A stretch of DNA of 64,000 nt, from the NCBI GenBank assembly GCA_044221445.1, contig JBGAPF010000001.1:186001-250000 (forward strand), in the 5' to 3' direction. Positions 8,682 to 17,426 of the stretch are shown piece after piece. The stretch is from JBDHTS01 sp044221445. GTDB taxonomy: Bacteria > Pseudomonadota > Alphaproteobacteria > Micavibrionales > Micavibrionaceae. The position numbers and the translations under genes are program-made. The notes under the pieces are model-generated. The model ran no database searches. It was not told the origin of the DNA and saw nothing but the letters and a program-made list of their open reading frames with translations. Positions within the stretch are counted from its first letter, which is position 1. Each line of letters begins with the position of its first letter.

Positions 8682-9596
8682 ATGATCATCGTCTTCGGCT
8701 CCGTTAACATGGATATGTTCGTCACCGTCGACCGCCTGCCCGGCGCGGGCGAGACCATCGTCTGCCCCGGCTTCGAGATGCTGCCCGGCGGCAAGGGCGC
8801 GAACCAGGCGCTGGCCGCCCTGCGCGGCGGCGCCAAGGTCGCGCTGGTGGGCCGCGCGGGCGAGGACGCGATGGGCACGCGAATCGTCACAGGCCTGCGC
8901 CGCGAGGGCGTCATGACCTCCGGCGTCGCGCAGACCGAGGACCATCCCACCGGCTGCGCCTTCATCATGCGCGACAGCCGCGGCGAAAACCGCATTATCG
9001 TGGCTGCCGGCGCGAACGCGGAAGCGACCGCCGACCAGGTCCCGGACGAGGTCCTCGGCCCCGGCAACATCCTTCTGCTCCAGATGGAGTTGCCCTCCGA
9101 ACAGGTCTGGCTCCTGCTCGCGCGGGCAAGGGCATGCGGGGCGACCACCATCCTGAACCTGGCGCCCGCTTTGCCCCTGCCGCGCGAGGTGCTGCCGGAC
9201 ATCGACATTCTGATCCTCAACCAGGTCGAGGCGGGACAGGCCTCGCGCTCGCTCGGCCTCGCAACGGGCGGGGATCCGCTGAAACAGGCACAGATGCTGT
9301 CGGCGGAAGGCGGGCTGACCTGTATCATCACCCTCGGCTCCAAGGGTGCCATCGCCTGGACCAGGGAAGGCAGGCCGCTGCATGTCCCGTCCCTGAAAAT
9401 CGACCCGGTCGTCGACACGACCGGCGCGGGCGACGCGTTCTGCGGTACGCTGGCGGCCTCCCTGCACAACGGGTTCAGCCTGGAGGATTCGATGAAGCGC
9501 GCTTCGGTCGCCGGCGCCCTGGCCTGCACGAAAAAAGGCGCGCAGGCGTCTTTTCCCTATCTCGGCGATATCGAGGACAGGCTGGCGCTGCTCTGA
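8682..9596 (+). CDS. rbsK: Ribokinase
   Basis: PfkB-family sugar kinase of 304 residues. The N-terminal GSVNMDMFVTVDRLPGAGET and LPGGKGANQA signatures are typical of ribokinase, and the C-terminal DTTGAGDAFCG gives the catalytic Asp251 in the anion-hole motif. The closing PYLGDIE segment also fits. It is transcribed away from hemA, and the 70-base divergent gap should hold both promoters. No ribose transporter is nearby, so ribose is the family inference and another pentose is possible. Confidence 0.9.
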   Translation: MIIVFGSVNMDMFVTVDRLPGAGETIVCPGFEMLPGGKGANQALAALRGGAKVALVGRAGEDAMGTRIVTGLRREGVMTSGVAQTEDHPTGCAFIMRDSRGENRIIVAAGANAEATADQVPDEVLGPGNILLLQMELPSEQVWLLLARARACGATTILNLAPALPLPREVLPDIDILILNQVEAGQASRSLGLATGGDPLKQAQMLSAEGGLTCIITLGSKGAIAWTREGRPLHVPSLKIDPVVDTTGAGDAFCGTLAASLHNGFSLEDSMKRASVAGALACTKKGAQASFPYLGDIEDRLALL

Positions 9597-9599
9597 TGC

Positions 9600-10364
9600 C
9601 TATTGCTGCCCGAAAAAGAACAGCATGCCGTCCTGGAATTTCGACAGCCAGTAGAGCATCCCGGCGGAAATGGTCAGGGACAGGGTCAGCAGCGACACCA
9701 GGATCTGGACCGGCATCGCCAGTAGGAAGACCTGGATCTGCGGCATTAGGCGCGTCAGCACCCCCATCCCGATATAGATCAGCATGGTGACGATGATAAA
9801 CGGCGAAGCGATCTCGACCCCGATCAGGAACGCGCCGCCGACTGCCTTGGTCAGCATATCCGCCATGCTGCCGGGATCCGGCATCGCGCCGACCGGGAAC
9901 AGCTCGTAACTTCCCGCCAGCCCGTAAAACAGCAGATGGTGAAAATCGGAAGCGAACAGGACCAGCACGCCCGTCACCGACATGAACGCGCCGATCAGCG
10001 ATCCTTGGGTGGCGAAAGCGGGATTGAACAGCTGCGCGCTGCCCAATCCAGACTGCACCGAGATCAGCATCCCGGCGGTATCCAGCGCCGTCATAAAGAT
10101 CCGTCCGATCGTGCCGAAAAACAGGCCGATCACGAATTCCATGCCGATCAGCGCCATCAGCGGCCCCCCGGCCGGCAAGGGATGAGGCAGGGCGGGCGCC
10201 ACGAACGGCGCCAGGACGAGCGAAAGCCCAAGGGCGATATACAGGCGTATGTTGGCGGGGGTAAAAGAATCGCCGATCCCGGGCATGATCGTCACCGCCG
10301 CCCCGATCCGGACGAAAGTCAGGATGAACGCGAAAACGCCGGTGGTGAGAAATTCCTGGAGCAT
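9600..10364 (-). CDS. fliR: Flagellar export apparatus protein FliR
   Basis: Integral membrane protein of 254 residues in the type III export gate (FliPQR-FlhB). Several hydrophobic helices span the length, and the family pattern of F-FTFVRIGAA near the start, GIGDSFTPANIRL, and FEF/FVIGLFFG is visible. It ends three bases from the convergent ribokinase stop and is the last gene of the leftward flgB-flgC-fliE-fliQ-fliR unit, 14 bases after fliQ. Confidence 0.95.
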   Translation of the reverse strand: MLQEFLTTGVFAFILTFVRIGAAVTIMPGIGDSFTPANIRLYIALGLSLVLAPFVAPALPHPLPAGGPLMALIGMEFVIGLFFGTIGRIFMTALDTAGMLISVQSGLGSAQLFNPAFATQGSLIGAFMSVTGVLVLFASDFHHLLFYGLAGSYELFPVGAMPDPGSMADMLTKAVGGAFLIGVEIASPFIIVTMLIYIGMGVLTRLMPQIQVFLLAMPVQILVSLLTLSLTISAGMLYWLSKFQDGMLFFFGQQ

Positions 10365-10378
10365 GCCTGCCTATGGGG

Positions 10379-10645
10379 TCACTGGATGCCCACGACCTTA
10401 TCCATCAGTTCCTGGGTAAAGGCTATCAGCGTGTTGGTCATAAAGGGCAGCAAAGCGAACAGGGCGATAAAAATCGCCATCATTTTCGGCACGAAGACCA
10501 GCGTCATCTCCTGGATCTGGGTCAGCGCCTGGAACAGCGCAACGACCACGCCGACCACCAGTCCGATCAGCATGACCGGCGCACTGATCTGCATCGTGAC
10601 GATGATGGACTGACGGACGACTTCGATGATTTCGGTCTGATTCAT
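10379..10645 (-). CDS. fliQ: Flagellar export apparatus protein FliQ
   Basis: An 88-residue protein with two hydrophobic helices, the normal size for FliQ of the export gate. The central PVMLIGLVVGVVVALFQALTQIQEMTLVFVPK region is the family's hallmark pair of helices with the intervening QIQE. It lies between fliE and fliR in the same direction, 46 bases after fliE, as expected for co-assembly of FliPQR. Confidence 0.95.
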   Translation of the reverse strand: MNQTEIIEVVRQSIIVTMQISAPVMLIGLVVGVVVALFQALTQIQEMTLVFVPKMMAIFIALFALLPFMTNTLIAFTQELMDKVVGIQ

Positions 10646-10691
10646 AGGATCAGTCTACAATCATCGCCCGTCCAAGTACAGACGACCGCGA

Positions 10692-11027
10692 TCAGATCGG
10701 CATCCGCATGATTTCTTCATAGGCGTTGAAGACCTTGTCGCGCACCGCGACCATTTCGTTCAGCCTTTGCTCCGCCTGGGTGACGGCCATGACCACGTCC
10801 GCGATATCGGCCTTGCCGGTGACGGCGGCAGCGGACATTTTCTCCCCTGCTTTCAGGGTATCGATCGTATTGCTGACGCCGCTGCGCACCATCGCGCCGA
10901 ACGACATGCCGCCACTGCTCTCCGTGTCGCCGCTGCCTGTGTCGCCGCTGCCGGATCCCGTCGCGGTTTTCTGGATATTGGCATACGCGCTGGCGGCGGC
11001 TGCCGGGTTCATCTTATCGATCGCCAT
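10692..11027 (-). CDS. fliE: Flagellar hook-basal body complex protein FliE
   Basis: FliE links the MS ring to the rod and is among the first exported substrates. The 111-residue protein has a Gly/Ser/Thr-rich segment at residues 23-41 and a conserved helical C-terminus with DVVMAVTQAEQRLNEMVAVRDKVFNAYEEIMRM, the family signature. It lies between flgC and fliQ in the rod operon. The Gly/Ser-rich stretch, with repeated GSGDT, is more extended than in enterobacterial FliE. Confidence 0.93.
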   Translation of the reverse strand: MAIDKMNPAAAASAYANIQKTATGSGSGDTGSGDTESSGGMSFGAMVRSGVSNTIDTLKAGEKMSAAAVTGKADIADVVMAVTQAEQRLNEMVAVRDKVFNAYEEIMRMPI

Positions 11028-11074
11028 GACATAAACTCCCGATCCCTATTATACTATAAACCCGTGCCCTAATG

Positions 11075-11491
11075 CTATCTCCGCAACAGGTCGATGGTCT
11101 GGTTCATCATGTTGCGGCTTTGCTCGACCATGCCGAGATTGGCCTCATAAGTCCGCTGCGCTTCGCGCATATCCATCAATTCCACCAGGGCGTTGACGTT
11201 CGGCATTTTCACCATGCCCTGCGCATTCGCGCCGGGATGGTCGGGCATGAACTTTTCCGTAAACGGGGTCTTCTTATCCTGGGCGATCTTGTCCACTTCC
11301 GGCATCCGCGCGCCGGATTCGCGGTCGAGCATGTTTTTAAAGGTGATCGTCTTGCGGACATACGGGCTGCCGTCCGGGGTCAGGGCCGCGGTGTCGGCGT
11401 TGGCGACGTTTTCCGAAATCACCTTAATGCGCGCGCTCTGCGCTTTCATCCCGTGGGTGGAAATCAAAAGGGCGTTGTTAAGGTCCGACAT
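11075..11491 (-). CDS. flgC: Flagellar basal-body rod protein FlgC
   Basis: Proximal rod protein of 138 residues. The N-terminal rod signature reads MKAQSARIKVISENVANADT, and the C-terminal VNALVELMDMREAQRTYEANLGMVEQSRNMMNQTIDLLR helix is typical. AGGAGG precedes the ATG at good spacing. It follows flgB by 13 bases and precedes fliE by 47, a standard flgB-flgC-fliE order. Confidence 0.95.
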   Translation of the reverse strand: MSDLNNALLISTHGMKAQSARIKVISENVANADTAALTPDGSPYVRKTITFKNMLDRESGARMPEVDKIAQDKKTPFTEKFMPDHPGANAQGMVKMPNVNALVELMDMREAQRTYEANLGMVEQSRNMMNQTIDLLRR

Positions 11492-11504
11492 CGTTCATTC
11501 CTCC

Positions 11505-11909
11505 TTAGCGTCCGACCGCGGTCCGCAGCATGCCCGCGCTTTTCTGATACAGCGTGGTCATCATGTTGTAATCCATCGTCGTCTGGGCTTCTTTGACCAT
11601 CTGCTCTTCCAGGCTGACGGCGTTGCCCGACGGGGCGATCTCGTACATGACCTTCTGGTTCTGGCTTTTCGGATCGCGCGCCGCGCCGCCCGGCGCCATG
11701 TGCATCGGACTGGTCTCGACCGGGCGGATTTTATTGTCACCTGTGATCTTATCGAGAAGGCCGCCGAAATCGATTTCCTTCATGTCGCTCGGGCGGTACC
11801 CCGGCGTGTCCGCATTGGCGACGTTCTGGGACAGGACGCGCTGGCGCTGGTCCAGATATTTCATTTTCGCGGCGATGGCCTTGAACAGGGCTATATCTTG
11901 CGTTTCCAT
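11505..11909 (-). CDS. flgB: Flagellar basal-body rod protein FlgB
   Basis: Proximal rod protein of 134 residues with the rod signature QRQRVLSQNVANADTPGY near residues 20-37 and a C-terminal helix EEQMVKEAQTTMDYNMMTTLYQKS. The ATG at 11909 is chosen because METQDIALFKAIAAKM is the usual start; the frame runs further upstream without homology. It is the first gene of the leftward rod/export unit and lies 38 bases downstream of a sigma-54-like element. Confidence 0.94.
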   Translation of the reverse strand: METQDIALFKAIAAKMKYLDQRQRVLSQNVANADTPGYRPSDMKEIDFGGLLDKITGDNKIRPVETSPMHMAPGGAARDPKSQNQKVMYEIAPSGNAVSLEEQMVKEAQTTMDYNMMTTLYQKSAGMLRTAVGR

Positions 11910-11946
11910 GGCTGTAATCTCTGACCGTTGTACCCACCGAAATGAT

Positions 11947-11962
11947 TGCAGGAACCGTGCCA
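11947..11962 (-). promoter_or_regulatory. Sigma-54-like promoter for flgB-flgC-fliE-fliQ-fliR
   Basis: On the minus strand the sequence reads TGGCACGGTTCCTGCA, against the consensus TGGCACG-N4-TTGC. The GG and GC dinucleotides are spaced exactly as required; only the first T of TTGC is replaced by C. A start point about 12 bases downstream would give a leader of roughly 25 bases before flgB. Sigma-54 control of rod genes is established in Caulobacter. Confidence 0.7.
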
Positions 11963-12328
11963 ATGGCAGACCGCCCGGACAATGACGCCCTAACCCCTTT
12001 GAATTCAAGGAAAAAACCGCGCCGCCAGACCGCCGTGGCCGTCGCGGACGCCTTGGACGGCAGCGATATTCCCCGCATCGCCGCCGCCGGACGGGGCAAA
12101 ATTGCCGAGCAGATTCTGCAGCTTGCCTTCGAAAACGGGATCAAGGTGCGCGAAGACAGCGCTCTTGCAGAAATGCTGGCCTCGGTCGAACTGGACAGCC
12201 CGATCCCGTCCGAGGCGTTCATGGCCGTCGCCGAGATCCTTTCCTATGTCTATCGCGCCAACGGCGAGCCGAACCCCTTTGACGCCGTGCTGGGCGATGC
12301 TATGAAGAAAGAAGAGTCCAGGGAATGA
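11963..12328 (+). CDS. FlhB C-terminal-domain paralogue (FhlB/YlqH type)
   Basis: A 121-residue soluble protein resembling only the cytoplasmic C-terminal domain of FlhB, the export-switch protein. The segment IPRIAAAGRGKIAEQILQLAFENGIKVREDSALAEMLASVELDSPIPSEAFMAVAEILSYVY matches the part after the autocleavage loop; the NPTH cleavage site itself and all membrane helices are absent. Such short paralogues can partly replace the FlhB C-terminus in other bacteria. The ATG at 11963, with AGGA upstream, is preferred over 11942. Its stop overlaps the fliO start in an ATGA. Confidence 0.8.
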   Translation: MADRPDNDALTPLNSRKKPRRQTAVAVADALDGSDIPRIAAAGRGKIAEQILQLAFENGIKVREDSALAEMLASVELDSPIPSEAFMAVAEILSYVYRANGEPNPFDAVLGDAMKKEESRE

Positions 12329-12666
12329 CCGCCATGCCCCCCGCCGAACTGAACCAAATCCTGCGCCTGATCTTCGCGCTCGTCTTCGTGGTCGCCCTGA
12401 TGGGCGGCCTCGGCATGGTCATGCGCCGCGTCAACGGCGGGCGCTTTGCCCGGAATATCCATAAGCGCCTCCAGATTATCGAAGCCCTGCCGCTCGACGC
12501 GCGGCGCAAACTTGTCCTGTTGCGCCGGGATAACGTCGAACATCTGGTGATCCTCGGGACCAACGGCGAGACGATGGTTGAACGCGGCATCGAATCCCGT
12601 CAGGATACGCCCCATGACTCCTCCGCGTCTTCATCCCCGGCAGAAACCGGAAACCATGCAGCCTAG
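12325..12666 (+). CDS. fliO: Flagellar biosynthetic protein FliO
   Basis: A 113-residue protein with one N-terminal membrane helix (about residues 12-32) followed by the FliO domain pattern RLQIIEALPLDARRKLVLLRRDNVEHLVILG. FliO is a chaperone for assembly of FliP into the export gate. The start overlaps the preceding stop (ATGA), and the Ser/Pro-rich tail overlaps the likely fliP start. The gene order flhB-paralogue, fliO, fliP supports the call. Confidence 0.9.
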   Translation: MTAMPPAELNQILRLIFALVFVVALMGGLGMVMRRVNGGRFARNIHKRLQIIEALPLDARRKLVLLRRDNVEHLVILGTNGETMVERGIESRQDTPHDSSASSSPAETGNHAA

Positions 12667-13423
12667 CCGGGTCAGGAAATGGCTTACGGTCTGCGCCACG
12701 GTCGCGATCTGCCTTTTATCCGCCCTGCCCGCCTTCGCCCAGGCCATTTCCCTCGACCTCGGCGACAGCGCGAACACGGCGCTGAGCGGCCGTATCGTCC
12801 AGCTGGTCGCGCTGCTGACCGTCCTGTCGCTGGCCCCGTCCATCCTCGTGATGATGACGAGCTTTACGCGCATCGTCGTCGTGCTGTCCTTCCTGCGCAC
12901 CGCGATAGGCATCCAGCAGACGCCTCCCAACACGGTCATGATATCCCTCGCCCTGTTCCTGACCTTTTTCATCATGGCACCGACCTTCCAGGCCGCATAT
13001 CAGCAGGGCGTGCTGCCGCTGGTCAACGAGCAGATCGACGAGATGACCGCCTTCGACCGAACGACCGCCCCGTTCAAGGAATTCATGCTGAAGCATGTCC
13101 GCCCCGACGACCTGAAACTGTTCGTGGACATGAGCGGCCAGAAAATAGAAAGCCCGCCCCAGACGCCGCTTCACGTCATCGTCCCGGCCTTCATGATTTC
13201 GGAACTGCGCCGCGCCTTCGAGATCGGCTTCATGCTGTTCCTGCCGTTCCTGATCATCGACATGGTGACCGCGTCGATCCTGATGTCGATGGGTATGATG
13301 ATGCTGCCGCCCGTGATGATCTCCCTGCCCTTCAAGATCATCTTTTTCGTCCTGGTCGACGGCTGGCACCTGGTCGCCGGCTCCCTGGTGCAGAGCTACG
13401 GCATCGCGCCGATGCCGGGGTAG
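12656..13423 (+). CDS. fliP: Flagellar export apparatus protein FliP
   Basis: Core membrane protein of the flagellar export gate, 255 residues from this start. It begins with a signal peptide ending PAFA-QA, as FliP does, then shows ILVMMTSFTRIVVVLSFLRTAIG-QQTPPN, the long conserved block, and FMISELRRAFEIGFMLFLPFLIIDMV with VLVDGWHLVAGSLVQSY at the end. The ATG at 12656 gives a usual signal peptide; an ATG at 12614 with AGGAT upstream is possible and would lengthen the N-terminus by 14 residues. Confidence 0.94.
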   Translation: MQPSRVRKWLTVCATVAICLLSALPAFAQAISLDLGDSANTALSGRIVQLVALLTVLSLAPSILVMMTSFTRIVVVLSFLRTAIGIQQTPPNTVMISLALFLTFFIMAPTFQAAYQQGVLPLVNEQIDEMTAFDRTTAPFKEFMLKHVRPDDLKLFVDMSGQKIESPPQTPLHVIVPAFMISELRRAFEIGFMLFLPFLIIDMVTASILMSMGMMMLPPVMISLPFKIIFFVLVDGWHLVAGSLVQSYGIAPMPG

Positions 13424-13454
13424 TTTTCAGAATAGCCAAGTGCGCTATGCGACC

Positions 13455-13482
13455 AATGCCGACTGGCATTCGCTCATAAGCG
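13455..13482. other. Two tandem small hairpins in convergent gap
   Basis: Between the convergent fliP and TPR-protein genes lie AATGCC-GACT-GGCATT and, directly next to it, CGCT-CATA-AGCG. Neither has a run of T, so an intrinsic terminator is not demonstrated, but the position fits transcription end for both neighbours. Confidence 0.35.
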
Positions 13483-13484
13483 AT

Positions 13485-16400
13485 CTAGTGCCCGACCCCG
13501 CCCGCCTCGGTCACAGTCTTGTAGTCTTTCAGGAAATCCTTGAACATGTCGACTTCCGACACGATATTCTGGATCGTCTGCTGTTCGGCCATGACGTTGA
13601 CGGAATGCGGGCGGGTCACGACCTCGAATAATTTGTCGCGCGACGTCTTCTTCATCTGCGCGCCGTAGCGTTCGCTCATATTTGCCAGTTCCACCCGGTC
13701 GCCCGCGAGGTTGAGCGCGACCGCACGGTTCAGAAGCAGCGCCGCCTGCTGGTCGGTCAGTGTCTTGCCTTCCGTGATTTCGGCGTCCATGACCATGTCC
13801 TGCAGCGCGTCGGCGGCGTCCGGCCACAGCCCGGCCTTCCAGGCGATGTCGGCCCTCAGGCGGTTGATATCCGGCGACGGCCCCATTTTGGTGAGCATTG
13901 ACAGCGCCTCCTCCGTCCGGCCCGACTGGGACAGCACGCGGGCGCGCATCAGGACGATGTCACGCAGTTTTTTATCCTTATCCGGCCCGGCGGGCACCGT
14001 CTGGTAAAAGGCTTCCGCCTTGTCGAGCGCGGCGCTGGCCCGCGCTGAGTCCTTGTTCAATAGGGCAATGGCGGCAAGGCGCAACGCCACTTCCGCCTTT
14101 TCCTGGCCCTGCAGGCTGAAATCCACCTGTTTCTGCAAAAGGTCGCCCGCCCGGCCAAGCAGATCGGTCGTCACCAGTCGCTCCGCCAGGTTCTGGGCCA
14201 GCTTGTTGCCATCTTCGCCCGCGGGCGCCAGGTCCTGGAATTCCTGGTAAACGGTGATCGCCTCCAGCGGCGAGATCGTCTTGTCGTTCATCAGAAGATC
14301 CTGGAATTCGGACCGCATATAGCCGTTGATGTCGCCCGCGATATCGGCGTCGGGACTCATGCCCGCCGCGTCGTGCAGGATGGTGAAGGCCTTCATATAC
14401 TGTTTCTGCTCCATGTAGAGCTTGCCCAGCATGAAGTTGATCTGCGCCTCCAGTTCGTCCCCGCGCCAGGCGTAGCGCAGCCCTTCGAGCCGGTCGATGG
14501 CTTCCGCCGGCTTTTCGATCCCTTTTTCCAGTTCCTGCATGGTCAGGGCGAGCCCCGCGCGTACGCGGAACAGGTCGTCCGGCCCGGTCAGCAGCGGCGT
14601 CCACAGCTTTTGGGCCTCGTCGAATTTTCCAGCCTGCCGGTCGGCCTGGCCCTGCAGGTAATCGATGGCGGCCAGGGTTGCGACGCCGAGCGTGGCCTTG
14701 TCCTTCCCGATGGCGGCCAGGATGCTTTCGGCCTTTTTTGTATCCCCGCCGCGCAGCGCGATCTCGGCCAGTTTCGGTCCGATTTTTTCCAGCAGCGGTT
14801 GAGGGTAATGCATCAGGATGTCGAAATCGGCGGGCATGACCTTCGCCGCCTGCTGCCAGTCTTCCAGTCCGGAAAGGGAAAAGGCGCGCCAGTAATCCAG
14901 TTCGCTGTAATCGCCGAGCGCGGGCATGCCGAGATCGTTGAACGCCAGTTCGTATTTGCCGCTGATCGCCGAGGACGCCCCGCGCAGGGCGATGAATTCC
15001 GGGCTGTCGAGGATGGCGGGCATCTCTTCCGACGCCAGGCTCAGAAAGCCGAGCGCCTCCGGCCCCCGGTCGTTGGCGAGGTTCATCTTGGCGAGGGTGA
15101 TCAGGTCCTGCACCCGCTCGTCGGTATTTTTCAGCTTCATGCCGCCGAGCAGGATGGTCTGGTTCTGGCCCAGCGCCTGGGTGCCGCCCATCAGCCATTT
15201 GTCGAAATCGAACAGCCGCCGCATCGGCGGACCGCCATTAGCCGAATGCGTCGCCTGATCGACCTGCGCCGCGGGCGTTTCGTGCAGGGCTTCATGATTG
15301 ATGTCGGCGGGCGGCGAAAGCGCCAGGCCTTCGGGACGCCCCGCCTCCACACCGATTTTCAGGCGGTGCACCGTGACGTCGTCGGCATGCGGGTCGACCG
15401 CCAGGCCGATGACTGAGTTCAGCGTCTCCATATCGACGAACGACCACGGCTCGCCGGCGAACTGGTCGGCCTGCCCCACCGTCACGACCTTGATGGTATC
15501 GCCCGCATCGGGGTCCGTCACGTCCAGAACGGCGGTCACGCCCTTGAGCGGCCAGACGATCGTGCCGGCACGCACCGCCTTGCCTTCCTTGACGATGCGT
15601 TCGGGAGCTACCGGATGCACGTCCCGTTTTTCCGGCGTCAGCGCCACGCGCCAGATCAGCCCGCCGCCCTCGCCATAAACATTGAGGCCACGCCCGGCGG
15701 GCATTTTCATGCGCCATGCCGATCCGCCCTTGATATCGACAGCTTCGAACGTGCCGCCGCCCTTCATCTGGGGCGGCACCGTGGCGTCCGGCCTGTCCGA
15801 CACGATCCACAGCCAGCCGCCGCGCGTGAACGCCGCGGCGCCGGTTTTTTCGGTCGAGGACAGGGTAACGACTCCAGGCCCGGAGGCGGGCGCCGATCCC
15901 AGCTTTACAGGCTGGTCAGCCATCGGTGTCGGTTCCGGTTCCGCTGTGGCAGAGGCCGGGACCGGCGCGTGTAAGGGTTCGGCGTGTGAGGACTCGACAT
16001 GCGACGCCACGGCGGGCGCGGCTTTCGGCTCCGGCGGCGTGACGGCAACCTTCGGCTCTTCTTTCGGTACCGGCTTTTGTCCCCCGGCTTTTTTCGGTTC
16101 AGCATCGACAGGCGCGGGTTCTTCTTTTTTCGTCGCGGGCGGCTTGGCGGGTTCGGGTATGGCCGCCGGTTTATCGGCAACGGTCGCCTCCGTTTTTTTG
16201 CCTGCGGGATCGTAAATGTCGACGACGATCTTGCCGCCGACGGCGAAATGCCGGAACGTGACGCCTTCCGGCGTGGTCAGGTCAAGCGCCAACGGCGCGT
16301 CGCCCGCTGAAACCTGCCGCATCGACCGGATATTAGTGTCGTTGCCGGTATCCACCGCCTGCGCGTTCAATGCCGCCGGTTTCTGGAAGGTGATCTTCAG

Positions 16401-16571
16401 ATGGCCGGGGCTCGCCTGCGAAACGTCATAACCGGTCGTCGACGGCCATTCGAAAACCAGCCGCGTATAGCCCTCGTGCTCGCCTGTCCGCGCGGACACC
16501 GCCTCCGCCGCAAACGCCGCGTGAGTCAGGGCCGTGGCGGCCAGCAAAATCGTCAATCCGGTACGGAACAT
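13485..16571 (-). CDS. Large AMIN-like/TPR repeat periplasmic protein of the flagellar cluster
   Basis: A 1028-residue protein with a signal peptide (cleavage near FAAEA). Residues about 20-120 form a beta-rich domain like AMIN, which in other proteins binds peptidoglycan or secretin-like pores (YTRLVFEWP, then KIVVDIYDP). A Pro/Ala/Glu/Lys-rich linker of about 130 residues follows, then a second beta region and, from about residue 470, helical tetratricopeptide-like repeats to the end. Function is unknown. It is on the same strand as the MotE-like, DUF6468, FliM and FliL genes, so a motility or stator-related role is plausible. The ATG at 16571 is chosen for the signal peptide; no clear ribosome site is seen. 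Confidence 0.75.
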   Translation of the reverse strand: MFRTGLTILLAATALTHAAFAAEAVSARTGEHEGYTRLVFEWPSTTGYDVSQASPGHLKITFQKPAALNAQAVDTGNDTNIRSMRQVSAGDAPLALDLTTPEGVTFRHFAVGGKIVVDIYDPAGKKTEATVADKPAAIPEPAKPPATKKEEPAPVDAEPKKAGGQKPVPKEEPKVAVTPPEPKAAPAVASHVESSHAEPLHAPVPASATAEPEPTPMADQPVKLGSAPASGPGVVTLSSTEKTGAAAFTRGGWLWIVSDRPDATVPPQMKGGGTFEAVDIKGGSAWRMKMPAGRGLNVYGEGGGLIWRVALTPEKRDVHPVAPERIVKEGKAVRAGTIVWPLKGVTAVLDVTDPDAGDTIKVVTVGQADQFAGEPWSFVDMETLNSVIGLAVDPHADDVTVHRLKIGVEAGRPEGLALSPPADINHEALHETPAAQVDQATHSANGGPPMRRLFDFDKWLMGGTQALGQNQTILLGGMKLKNTDERVQDLITLAKMNLANDRGPEALGFLSLASEEMPAILDSPEFIALRGASSAISGKYELAFNDLGMPALGDYSELDYWRAFSLSGLEDWQQAAKVMPADFDILMHYPQPLLEKIGPKLAEIALRGGDTKKAESILAAIGKDKATLGVATLAAIDYLQGQADRQAGKFDEAQKLWTPLLTGPDDLFRVRAGLALTMQELEKGIEKPAEAIDRLEGLRYAWRGDELEAQINFMLGKLYMEQKQYMKAFTILHDAAGMSPDADIAGDINGYMRSEFQDLLMNDKTISPLEAITVYQEFQDLAPAGEDGNKLAQNLAERLVTTDLLGRAGDLLQKQVDFSLQGQEKAEVALRLAAIALLNKDSARASAALDKAEAFYQTVPAGPDKDKKLRDIVLMRARVLSQSGRTEEALSMLTKMGPSPDINRLRADIAWKAGLWPDAADALQDMVMDAEITEGKTLTDQQAALLLNRAVALNLAGDRVELANMSERYGAQMKKTSRDKLFEVVTRPHSVNVMAEQQTIQNIVSEVDMFKDFLKDYKTVTEAGGVGH

Positions 16572-16667
16572 GAACGCGAACGCAAGGACAAGGGCGGAAT
16601 GCCCAGCCACCAGTATATGCGAAAGGAGGAAAAGCGCAAAACCCGAATAGCTTACCGGCCTTATCCG

Positions 16668-16688
16668 ATCCCGTTTTATGAACGGGAT
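16668..16688. other. Intergenic hairpin between MotE-like and TPR genes
   Basis: ATCCCGTT and AACGGGAT flank a 5-base loop just after the stop of the MotE-like gene. It lacks a T tract, so it may be a processing or weak stop signal rather than an intrinsic terminator. The rest of this 120-base gap shows nothing recognisable. Confidence 0.4.
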
Positions 16689-16691
16689 AAA

Positions 16692-17426
16692 TTACTGTGT
16701 CCCGGACGGCAGTTCCGGCAGTTTTTTCTGCTGCGCCAGAAGGATGGTCACTGTCTTGGCGCGATCCGACTCCATCGCGGCGATGATCGGGGAGGTTTTG
16801 CGCGGCGACATCTGGCTCAGGACCTGGAGCAGGACATCGGTATCAAGCGTGTTGAAAATGCGCGCCGCGTCGGCCGGTTTCATGCCTTCGTAGATCTTGA
16901 CCAGGGCGCCGATCCGCTGTTTTTCTTCGTCCGACAGCTGGCTCATCATGCCCTGGATTTCGTTGCGCAGGTTCGTGACCTCGCTGATTTTCTGGTCGAG
17001 CTCCTGCTGCGCCGCGTCCAGAAGCGCCTTGCGGGCGGACAGTTCGCTGTCCTGCTTGTCAAGCTGTTCGCGGCGCTTCGACAGATCCTTATTCAGCTGC
17101 TCCTGAGCGTCGGAACAGGAAAAATCCTCTTCCGACGAATCGCGCCATTCAACCTTTTCACCCGAATCGGCTGCGGGCTTGGCGGGGCCGTCTGCGCCCT
17201 CGGCCTTTTCTTCCGTTTTGCCGTCTGTTTTCGCTTCCGCTTTCACAGGCTCGGCTTTCGCCTCTTTTTGACCGGCGGCGGGCAACGGCGGCGGTTCGGC
17301 CTTCACCTGCTCCTGCGCCGAAGCGTCGCCGCCGCTGGCGACGCCCGTCCAGAACTCGCCGATCCGCACGGCGAAAGACAACATGGCCACCAGGATCAGC
17401 AGGGGCAGGACGCGAAGCCTTTTCAT
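16692..17426 (-). CDS. MotE-family flagellar motility protein (MgtE-N like)
   Basis: A 244-residue protein with an N-terminal signal or anchor helix (residues 4-21), a long Lys/Glu/Ala/Pro-rich linker to about residue 95, a coiled coil (about 105-165) and a C-terminal MgtE intracellular-like domain with KIYEGMKPADAARIFNTLD and VLSQMSPRKTSPIIAAM. This layout is that of MotE, a periplasmic chaperone for MotC in rhizobia, and of similar proteins found in alphaproteobacterial flagellar clusters. The start overlaps the DUF6468 stop by four bases (ATGA). Confidence 0.83.
   Translation of the reverse strand: MKRLRVLPLLILVAMLSFAVRIGEFWTGVASGGDASAQEQVKAEPPPLPAAGQKEAKAEPVKAEAKTDGKTEEKAEGADGPAKPAADSGEKVEWRDSSEEDFSCSDAQEQLNKDLSKRREQLDKQDSELSARKALLDAAQQELDQKISEVTNLRNEIQGMMSQLSDEEKQRIGALVKIYEGMKPADAARIFNTLDTDVLLQVLSQMSPRKTSPIIAAMESDRAKTVTILLAQQKKLPELPSGTQ

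Noticed and set aside
7391..9529. A 712-codon version of hemA reaching into the ribokinase gene
   Set aside because: The first 300 codons are antisense to rbsK; ALAS homology and Lys248 numbering fit the start at 8611.
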